From: Pseudomonas marvdashtae
GTDB taxonomy: Bacteria > Pseudomonadota > Gammaproteobacteria > Pseudomonadales > Pseudomonadaceae
DNA length: 64,000 nt
Reading direction: 5' to 3'
Assembly (NCBI RefSeq): GCF_014268655.2
Contig: NZ_JABWQX020000001.1
Location: 3,006,001 to 3,070,000, forward strand
Shown piece by piece: positions 28,206-34,526 of the stretch; position 1 is the first letter of the stretch; every line of letters starts with the position of its first letter. The translations under genes were made by a program, and so were the position numbers. The notes beneath the pieces are model-generated. The model had not been told where the DNA came from and searched no databases. It saw only the letters and a list, made by a program, of their open reading frames with translations.

Positions 28206-28246
28206 GGGCTGCTGCGCAGCCCAGCGGGAGCAAGCTCCCTCGCCAC
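28206..28246 (+). repeat. REP element upstream of the exporter operon
   Basis: GGGCTGCTGCGCAGCCC is a small palindrome followed by the REP core CGGGAGCAAGCTCCCTCGCC. It lies in the 300-base gap between the ABC exporter start and the 3' end of the permease. Apart from this and the hairpin at 28255-28276, I see no feature in 27984-28283. Confidence 0.65.
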
Positions 28247-28254
28247 GATGAGGT

Positions 28255-28276
28255 GCGGACCCGGAAACGGACCCGC
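28255..28276 (-). terminator. Possible hairpin after the amino-acid permease
   Basis: Read on the minus strand, GCGGGTCCG and CGGGTCCGC can pair over nine positions (two G-U) around a four-base loop, eight bases after the permease stop. No T-run follows, so the terminator call is weak. Confidence 0.35.
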
Positions 28277-28283
28277 AGGGAGG

Positions 28284-29684
28284 CTAGCTCAGGGAAACCG
28301 CTTCTTCAGGCTGCGCAGGATGTCGCGACGTCACCAGGCCGATAAACGAAACGACCAAGGCCAGGCCAAGGGTCACGCTCACCTCGCTGCGGTGCTCGGG
28401 TGTCACCATCATGACCGCCAGGGCGCCACCGATGAACAAGATCACCGCCCAGGTCAGCCACGGGAACAGCCACATGCGAAAGGCCGGCTCGACGCCTTGC
28501 TGACGCAGTAACCGGCGCATGCGCAGCTGGGAAACGGCAATGACCAGATAGACCAGCAGAGCGATGGCACCAGAACTGGCGAGCAGGAACTGGAACAAGC
28601 CGGCCGGCATGAAGAAGCTGAACAAGGTGATGCCCAATCCCAGAATCGTACTGGCAATCACTGCCGCCCGGGGTACGCCAGCGGACGAAGTCGCTTCCAC
28701 CGCCCTCGGCGCATCGCCACGACGGCCGAGGGAATACAACATGCGCGAGGCGATGTAGATTGATGAATTCATGCAACTGGCCACGGCGATCAACACCATC
28801 ACATCCACCATGAATTTGGCGTGGGGAATATTCATCAATTCCAGTGCCCGCTGGTAAGAGCCCACGGAAGCCAGGAGCGGATCGTTCCAGGGCACTACGG
28901 AAATGACCACGAAGATCGACAACAGGTAGAACACGCCGATGCGCCAGATCACCGAGCGGGTGGCCTTGGCGATGTTTTGTGCGGGATTACTGGACTCGGC
29001 GGCGGCGATCGTCACCGCCTCGGTGCCAATGAAACTGAACATGATGGTGATGAAGGCGCCGACGACGGCTGACAATCCGTTGGGCGCAAATCCGCCGTGC
29101 TCTTCCATCAATCGACCCAAGCCACTGGCTTCACGCTCGGGAATCCAACCCATCAACACGGCGAACCCCAGGGAGATGAAACCGACGATCGCCACGACCT
29201 TGGCCATCGCGAACCAGAACTCGAACTCGCCGTACTTCGAAACGCTGAACAGATTGGTCACAGCCAGGGCAACGATCGACACCGAAGCGAACAGCCAGGC
29301 ATCGACGGAGGGAAACCATTGGTTCAGCACATGACCTGCGGCAAGCGCCTCGATGGGGATTACCAGCACCCAGAACCACCAATAGAGCCAGCCGATGGTG
29401 AAGCCGGCCCAGCGTCCGATCGCCTGGTCGGCGTAGGTGGAAAATGAACCGGTGTCCGGGCGGGCGACGGCCATCTCGCCGAGCATGCGCATGACGAGCA
29501 CCACCAGCAGGCCAGAGAAAAGATACGCCAGCATCACGGCAGGTCCTGCGGCAGCGATGGCATGGCCCGATCCGACAAACAGACCGGCGCCGATGATCCC
29601 GGCAATTGAAAGCATGGTGACGTGACGAGGCTTGAAGCCCTGTGCAAGGTGGCCGTTCGAATCCTTGAAGCTCGGGCTGGTCAT
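28284..29684 (-). CDS. APC-family amino-acid permease (GabP/ProY-like)
   Basis: Twelve-helix inner-membrane transporter for an amino acid or GABA. The 466-residue sequence carries the AAT-family start of helix 1, MLSIAGIIGAGLFVGSGHAI, and the loop signature GEMAVARPDTGSFSTYAD. It also has TEAVTIAAAESSNPAQNI in the middle, all as in GabP, AroP and ProY. The substrate cannot be fixed from the sequence; the 'ESSNPAQNI' segment is most GABA-permease-like. It is transcribed alone. The 261 bases upstream (29685-29945) hold its promoter region, with nothing I can define. Confidence 0.85.
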   Translation of the reverse strand: MTSPSFKDSNGHLAQGFKPRHVTMLSIAGIIGAGLFVGSGHAIAAAGPAVMLAYLFSGLLVVLVMRMLGEMAVARPDTGSFSTYADQAIGRWAGFTIGWLYWWFWVLVIPIEALAAGHVLNQWFPSVDAWLFASVSIVALAVTNLFSVSKYGEFEFWFAMAKVVAIVGFISLGFAVLMGWIPEREASGLGRLMEEHGGFAPNGLSAVVGAFITIMFSFIGTEAVTIAAAESSNPAQNIAKATRSVIWRIGVFYLLSIFVVISVVPWNDPLLASVGSYQRALELMNIPHAKFMVDVMVLIAVASCMNSSIYIASRMLYSLGRRGDAPRAVEATSSAGVPRAAVIASTILGLGITLFSFFMPAGLFQFLLASSGAIALLVYLVIAVSQLRMRRLLRQQGVEPAFRMWLFPWLTWAVILFIGGALAVMMVTPEHRSEVSVTLGLALVVSFIGLVTSRHPAQPEEAVSLS

Positions 29685-29945
29685 GTTTTTGTTCTCTTAT
29701 CGACATTGAGGCGTGCCGAGGGATCGTCGGTGCTTTTGGTTTTCGCTCCCTCCTGAAAGCGGCACACCCTGGATGTCTGATCCGTCCCTCGCGAATTGGG
29801 CTTTGCAGTTGAAATGTTGAGCCACGTTACCTGCCTACGCTCCCGGGTCAGTTACCTGTGAGCGCCGCCTTTTTGTCTGATTTCGCCAAACGGCATATCA
29901 GGAAATAGTGGCCATAGTCCCTACGCTGCGTTCTCGGGTCGATCA

Positions 29946-30386
29946 TCAACGGTTGTTGCGCAGGATGGAGAAATTCAGCGCAGCAGCCACGCACAGCCAT
30001 GCCAGGTAAGGGAACAGAATCAACCCGGTGATCACGTCCAGGCGCAACGCCAACACCACCATCGCGGCGACCACAAGCCAGAGCAGCGTGATCACCACCA
30101 TCCCCGCCAAGACCTGATGCGCGCCAAAAAACACCGGGGTCCATAACGTGTTGAGCGCAATCTGCGCCGCCCACAAAGCCAACACCAACTGGCTTCCCGG
30201 TATCAGGCTCAAGCGGTAGCCGGCCCAGGCAAGCAGCAGGTAAATAACCGTCCAAGCCACGGGAAACAGCCAGTTGGGCGGCGTGAAACGGGGTTTGACG
30301 AGGGACTCATACCATGGACCCGGTTTGAAAATGACACCGGTGCTCGCCGCAGCGCAGCAGGCGAGGAGAAAAATAAAGAAGGTCAT
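29946..30386 (-). CDS. tspO: TspO/MBR family membrane protein
   Basis: A 146-residue five-helix membrane protein of the tryptophan-rich sensory protein family, which binds porphyrins and helps balance tetrapyrrole levels and stress or light responses. The family marks PRFTPPNWLFPVAWTVIY, LNTLWTPVFFG and the C-terminal FPYLAWLCVAAALN are all present. AAGGA lies six bases before the ATG. Its presence near heme-biosynthesis genes is suggestive but it is 13 kb away and separately transcribed. Confidence 0.92.
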   Translation of the reverse strand: MTFFIFLLACCAAASTGVIFKPGPWYESLVKPRFTPPNWLFPVAWTVIYLLLAWAGYRLSLIPGSQLVLALWAAQIALNTLWTPVFFGAHQVLAGMVVITLLWLVVAAMVVLALRLDVITGLILFPYLAWLCVAAALNFSILRNNR

Positions 30387-30534
30387 TGTCCGTCCTTAGC
30401 TGGGGTCAGCTGTCGTGGTGGGGAGCATGGCAGGCAGGGTTGGGTCGCGAATCGGTTCCTGCGTCCCTTCAAAGACTCGATCGGGTTCACATAAATTCAA
30501 TGCGCGTTCACAATGCCGGAAAAAAGGAGCGCAC

Positions 30535-31248
30535 ATGCCGCTGAAAACCCGCGACTTTATTATTGAAGCGCTTGATGACCTGGGTATCGGCGCCTTTCCT
30601 GCCCGCCCCTTTGATTGCGCCTTCGAGTTGCTTGCAGCGCCCCCGACTCGCAAGCGCCTGATCATGGTCGGCTTCAATGGCTCGCTCGCCGACGCCATTC
30701 ACACCAATGCAGGCGCAATTCATGCCGGGTATGAACAGCCGGCCTTTTCCAACGTCGCCCATGGACTGGAGGGCGGTTGGGGTCCTAAGACCCTGGCCAG
30801 GCGCCTGACGCAATTGCCTGCCGACCTGGGTTTCGACTGGCGCGATACGATCTACACCAACGCCTTGCTGCTTTGCTCAGCCGATGCCGCTTCGATTCAG
30901 AAAGTGGCACGCCAGTCCTCCGCGGCCAGTCTGGAAGCGCTGACTCGCAAATCGATGGATTTCTTTCAGCGCGTGACCGTAGCGCTCGCCGAGCCCGAAT
31001 TGATCATCGCTTACAGCAATGGCCTGGGCAGCCCGTCGGCGGCGAGAATTCTCTGGGAAGCATTCGGCAACGGAGAGCTGCTGGACCATATCGATTCGTC
31101 GTCCTATCGGGCCACGTATGGATTTACGGCGACAATCAACGACCGTAAGGTTCCGGTAATAGGGGTTCGGCATATGTCCAGGTTCGTGCCGAACATTGAG
31201 GCCATTAAACTGGCCTGGGCGCGACAGCGGGCACGCCTCGCGTCCTGA
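30535..31248 (+). CDS. Conserved hypothetical protein (237 aa)
   Basis: I do not recognise this cytosolic protein with confidence. It starts at an ATG preceded by AAAGGAGC; a longer reading from 30415 has no ribosome site. Glycine- and asparagine-rich short motifs (LIMVGFNGSLADAIHTNAG, IYTNALLLCS, IIAYSNGLGSPSA) alternate with predicted helices. Faintly this resembles the order of strands in uracil-DNA-glycosylase-like folds, but I see no decisive catalytic motif. It is divergent from tspO across 148 bases. Confidence 0.6.
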   Translation: MPLKTRDFIIEALDDLGIGAFPARPFDCAFELLAAPPTRKRLIMVGFNGSLADAIHTNAGAIHAGYEQPAFSNVAHGLEGGWGPKTLARRLTQLPADLGFDWRDTIYTNALLLCSADAASIQKVARQSSAASLEALTRKSMDFFQRVTVALAEPELIIAYSNGLGSPSAARILWEAFGNGELLDHIDSSSYRATYGFTATINDRKVPVIGVRHMSRFVPNIEAIKLAWARQRARLAS

Positions 31249-31270
31249 TCCGGTCGTTTCGGAGCGAGAC

Positions 31271-31482
31271 ATGTTTGCGAAACCTTTTTCCATCGACATC
31301 ACCGAGCAGGCTCTTCAGGACCTTCGCCATCGCTTGCAAAACACCCGGCTTCCGGTGTCACTGGCCGGGCAAATAACGTCAGGCGCTGGACGCAGATGCC
31401 GTGCGGTGGTCATTTTGCGGCGTTGGAGCAGCCGGAGTTGTTGGCGGAGGATATTCGGGCGTTTTTTCGGGACTTTCGATGA
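31271..31482 (+). pseudogene. Epoxide hydrolase remnant with a large internal deletion
   Basis: The first 30 or so codons (FSIDITEQALQDLRHRLQNT) match the N-terminal EHN domain of epoxide hydrolases. From about 31384, in another frame, RWTQMPCGGHFAALEQPELL and EDIRAFFRDF match the extreme C terminus of the same enzymes, ending at TGA 31480-31482. The roughly 300 residues of alpha/beta-hydrolase core between them are missing, so an intact gene collapsed by internal deletion. It starts 22 bases after the preceding gene. Confidence 0.8.
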
Positions 31483-31520
31483 GCCAAGGCGGTCCGCAAA
31501 TCTTGTAGGAAATGACTACC

Positions 31521-31653
31521 CGTGGCGAGGGAGCTTGCTCTCGCTGGGGTGCGAAGCGGCCTAGGATCGGCGGCTCCGTTTCGTCAGACGTACCGCAGCG
31601 CCCGGTTTTGCGGCGGCTGCGCCACCGAGCGGGAGCAAGCTCCCTCGCCACGG
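31521..31653. repeat. REPIN (two inverted REP sites) in the 31483-31946 gap
   Basis: CGTGGCGAGGGAGCTTGCTC at the left and its near inverse at 31630-31653 bracket about 85 bases, the standard REPIN layout. The whole gap 31483-31946 lacks a convincing gene. Confidence 0.75.
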
Positions 31654-31725
31654 GTTCTGCATGCGTCCTACAGGTCGGTTGTGGGGGTTGGGGTCGACTT
31701 CTATAGTTGGGCCGTCGCTGGCTTT
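31616..31725 (+). repeat. 110-bp direct repeat, copy 1
   Basis: This block (REP half-site plus GTCCTACAGGTCGGTTGTGG and the following 40 bases) recurs at 33037-33146 with few changes. In both places it lies upstream of a DUF6124 coding sequence, so the repeat and gene were duplicated together. Confidence 0.75.
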
Positions 31726-31946
31726 GGCTGGTGGCTGGGTTTCGCAGCCCGAGTGAACAATCTGGATACCGTCAAATGAATTCAGGCAAACTTGCCCCGT
31801 TCATTTTATGGCGGTTGCGCGCGGGAGACTTTCGGGTCTGCCGAGTTTTGGATTGGTTCCTCGGTCTGCGAACCCTCGCGCAACTGCCACCCATTTGGTT
31901 CGCAGCAAAAAGGTGGCGATTCCTTCTACCGAATGAGTGCAACCTT

Positions 31947-32228
31947 ATGACAACGAATGAACCGTCCGTCCGCTACACCCCGCTTACCCAGACCGCCACC
32001 ACCCACCCGGTCCTGCTGATCGACACTCACGCGCCACTGCCCGAACTCCACGCCTGTGTCAGTGAACGACTGCATGCGACGCTCGATTACCTGACGCTGG
32101 TGGCCTGCTCCAGCCTGCGCGATTCTTCCTCCAGCGACCTCAACACTTTGACCAATGTCGCCCGGATCCTGGTGCAGGATGCGGCGGATGTGTTCGGCGT
32201 CATCGAACGACGGGGTCTCGAAGGCTGA
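31947..32228 (+). CDS. DUF6124/DUF3077-type small protein
   Basis: A 93-residue soluble protein with a variable N terminus and conserved C-terminal helices (LHATLDYLTLVACSSL, NTLTNVARILVQDAADVF), resembling small pseudomonad proteins annotated DUF6124 or DUF3077. The function is unknown to me. The ATG at 31947 is preferred because homology starts there; a frame extension upstream crosses repeat-derived sequence. A second copy of its last 50 codons lies at 33241-33393. Confidence 0.7.
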   Translation: MTTNEPSVRYTPLTQTATTHPVLLIDTHAPLPELHACVSERLHATLDYLTLVACSSLRDSSSSDLNTLTNVARILVQDAADVFGVIERRGLEG

Positions 32229-32272
32229 CCCTACTGTGGAGGCGAGCTTGCTCGCGGTATAGGCCTGGCACT

Positions 32273-32577
32273 GAGTACATATCCATTGCTGCGGTGATGG
32301 CGGCTAATGGTTTCGCTTTTACAGCGACTCACTTTTATGAAGCGCAAAAGTAAGCAAAACGCTTTTGCCCCACCACTCGGCACCTCGCCTAGGCTCGGTG
32401 TGCCTGAGCGAAGGCATTGCTCCGCGGGCCGCCGCGAAGGGTCATCCATGACCCAGCGCGGCTAACCCGGCATCCATGCCGGGTTGCCCACTGCGCAATG
32501 CCTGCGTTCGGCCAGCGTGGTTAACGGGGCGCCGAGATCAACGTCCACCTCGAGGCGGCCTGAAAGCCGACCTGGTT
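32273..32577 (+). repeat. 305-bp inverted repeat, left arm
   Basis: From GAGTACATATCC to ACCTGGTT this block is the inverse of 33986-34291, with scattered differences. It includes the segment CTTTTATGAAGCGCAAAAGT and a GC-rich palindrome, CCCGGCATCCATGCCGGG. It carries no gene. With its partner it flanks 1.4 kb containing repeat copy B, two REPINs, a truncated DUF6124 copy and a PchB-like gene. Confidence 0.85.
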
Positions 32578-32737
32578 TTGGTTGGGATTGCGTTTCTTCT
32601 GAGCGAGCCTGCTCGCGATGGCAGTTGGCAATTGGCAGTTGGCGGGATGACGAAAGTACCTTGATCTTCACTCCCACAAGCAAACGCCGCTTTCGAGAGC
32701 AAACGATAAACCTGTGTCGAGGGAGTCGCCGACGCTA

Positions 32738-32968
32738 CGCTGTCGCGCAGGGAACTGGAGCGACGTCTACGAGATGTCGGTTTTTTGATCGTTCCCACGC
32801 TCTGCGTGGGAATGCATCCCGTGACGCTCTGCGTCACCCGCCAGAAGCGGAACGCGGAGCGTCCCTGGTGGCATTCCCACGCAGGAGCGTGGGAACGATC
32901 AGTATGTATTTTCAACCTTAAAAATCAGATGGTTGCAATTTGTTCCATGAGAGCTTGCTCCCGCTGGG
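32738..32968. repeat. 231-bp dispersed repeat, copy B
   Basis: Near-identical to copy A at 14024-14254, with the palindromic-ended core at 32787-32900. It lies within the arms of the 305-bp inverted repeat. Copy-to-copy differences include GGTGGCAT for GGCGACAT inside the core. Confidence 0.85.
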
Positions 32969-33072
32969 CTGCGTAGCAGACCCAAAACCATTCAGCGACG
33001 TGTATCTGGATAATCGCAGGGTTGCATTTTACGACTGCTGCGCCATCGAGCGGGAGCAAGCTCCCTAGCCAT
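32948..33072. repeat. REPIN
   Basis: GAGAGCTTGCTCCCGCTGGG at the left and its inverse GAGCGGGAGCAAGCTCCCTA at the right bracket about 85 bases. The left half-site is shared with the end of repeat copy B. Confidence 0.7.
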
Positions 33073-33146
33073 GGGTTCTGCGTGCGTCCTACAGGTCGGT
33101 TGTGGGGGTTGGGATCGACTTCTATAGTTGGGCCGTCGCTGGCTTT
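33037..33146 (+). repeat. 110-bp direct repeat, copy 2
   Basis: Second copy of 31616-31725, in the same orientation and again upstream of DUF6124 coding sequence. Here, the stretch that would hold the 5' half of the gene has been lost. Confidence 0.75.
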
Positions 33147-33240
33147 CGTCAGTGATCTGATTTCGCAGCCCGATAGATACGGTGGCAACCAAGCACCATA
33201 AAAGTAACAATGTGCGCCTTTGGCGTCCGACGTCGTTTTA

Positions 33241-33393
33241 GCCACGCTCGATTACCTGACGTTGGTGGCCTGCTCCAGCCTGCGTGATTCCTCCCACAGC
33301 GACATCAATACCCTGACCAACGTCGCCCGGATCCTGGTGCAGGATGCGGCGGATGTGTTCGGCGTCATCGAACGACGGGGTCTCGAAGACTGA
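33241..33393 (+). pseudogene. Truncated duplicate of the DUF6124 gene
   Basis: The reading ATLDYLTLVACSSLRDSS through VIERRGLED to the TGA at 33391-33393 is about 94% identical to the last 50 codons of the gene at 31947. No in-frame start or ribosome site precedes it, and upstream sequence is repeat-derived, so it is a 5'-truncated copy. Confidence 0.8.
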
Positions 33394-33407
33394 CCAAAAC
33401 TTATGGC

Positions 33408-33551
33408 GAGGGGATTTAGCGAAACGTCGCACCGCCCCGCTGGGCTGCGTGAAGCAGCCCCAAACCTGACACCGTGTCGCATCAGGTTAAGCGTGCCAGT
33501 CCGATATGCGACTGCTGCGCAGTCGAGCGGGGGATAAATCCCCTCGCCACA
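33408..33551. repeat. REPIN with variant REP arms
   Basis: TGGCGAGGGGATTTAGCGAA at the left and GGGGGATAAATCCCCTCGCC at the right are REP variants in opposite orientation, enclosing palindromic arms such as GACTGCTGCGCAGTC. It ends about 50 bases before the PchB-like gene. Confidence 0.7.
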
Positions 33552-33600
33552 AAGAGCCCTACCGGGGTTACATCAGCGTTCAACAAACGGAGTTAACCAC

Positions 33601-33921
33601 ATGGAAGTCAACAATCAGCTAACCCCCGCGCAATGCACCGGCATGGAAGACATCCGCCGGGAAATCGATGCCCTCGATCAGGCCGTTATCAAGCTGTTGG
33701 GCAAGCGTTTTCAATACGTGCTCGCTGCGTCGAAGTTCAAGACATCGGCTTCATCGGTACGTGCGCCGGAGCGTTTCCAGGCCATGCTGGAGATTCGACG
33801 GGAATGGGCCGAGGCCGAAGGCCTTAGCCCAGATGCCATCGAGAAGATGTACAGCGACCTGGTCAATCACTTCATCGCTGAGGAAATGAAACAGTGGACG
33901 GCTCATCAATCCGAAACCTGA
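33601..33921 (+). CDS. AroQ-class chorismate mutase, PchB-like (isochorismate-pyruvate lyase)
   Basis: A 106-residue all-helical AroQ-fold protein that resembles PchB, which makes salicylate from isochorismate and has weak chorismate mutase activity. Compared with P. aeruginosa PchB as I remember it, the key Arg14, Arg31 and Lys42 correspond to Arg19, Arg36 and Lys47, and the CTGMEDIRREIDALD start matches CTGLADIREAIDRID. PchB Gln90 corresponds to Glu95 here, a change that could alter pH dependence or activity. No pchA, pchD or other siderophore gene is nearby. It is a lone gene between REPIN and inverted-repeat sequence. Confidence 0.85.
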   Translation: MEVNNQLTPAQCTGMEDIRREIDALDQAVIKLLGKRFQYVLAASKFKTSASSVRAPERFQAMLEIRREWAEAEGLSPDAIEKMYSDLVNHFIAEEMKQWTAHQSET

Positions 33922-33985
33922 GCCGGCACACAACCCCGTGGCGCCCTACGGGCCGGCTCCCACATGGATTGGAATACGACCGGAG

Positions 33986-34291
33986 AACCAGGTCGGCTAT
34001 CAGGCCGCCTCGTGGTGGACGTTGATTTCGGCGCCCCGTTAACCACGATGGCCGAACGCAGGTATTGCGCAGTGGGCATCCCGGCATGGATGCCGGGATA
34101 GCCGCGCTGGCCCATGGATGGGCCTTCGCGGCGGGCCCACGGAGCAATGCCGGAGTGCGGGCATGCCGAGCCTTAGCGAGGCACCAAGTGGTGGGGCAAA
34201 AGCGTTTTGCTTACTTTTACGCTTCATAAAAGTGAGTCGCTGTAAAAGCGAAACCATTAGCCGCCATCACCGCAGAAACGGATATGTACTC
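33986..34291 (-). repeat. 305-bp inverted repeat, right arm
   Basis: Inverse of 32273-32577. The outer end lies only 13 bases beyond the stop codon of fdsD, and the inner end 64 bases after the PchB-like gene. No gene lies in 33922-34304. Confidence 0.85.
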
Positions 34292-34304
34292 GATCAAAAA
34301 GAAG

Positions 34305-34526
34305 TCAGGTAACCCCCTCCGGCTCCTCCAACGCCGCCAACACCAACGGATGCAACACCGCATCCGGATGTTTTTCCTGCCACGCCCCGAGATCCCGGCG
34401 CATCCCCGGCGTCCAGAAATTCTTGATGTGCTGTCGAACCCCACTCACCGCCAACGCCTGATCAGGCTCCGTGGCGAAATACCGAGCGATCTCGTTGACC
34501 ATCTTGATCAGGTTCTGCGAGCTCAT
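34305..34526 (-). CDS. fdsD: Formate dehydrogenase delta subunit
   Basis: A 73-residue small subunit or assembly factor of soluble NAD-dependent formate dehydrogenase, recognisable from LIKMVNEIARYFATEPDQ, then VRQHIKNFWTPGMRRDL and a closing LHPLVLAAL. It overlaps the end of fdsA by four bases (ATGA), so it is translated from the same message. Its 3' end meets the right arm of the 305-bp inverted repeat. Confidence 0.9.
   Translation of the reverse strand: MSSQNLIKMVNEIARYFATEPDQALAVSGVRQHIKNFWTPGMRRDLGAWQEKHPDAVLHPLVLAALEEPEGVT

Noticed and set aside
31500..33560. Cluster of REP palindromes as a CRISPR array or insertion sequence
   Set aside because: Spacing is irregular, orientation alternates and there is no cas or transposase gene; REPIN is the simpler reading.
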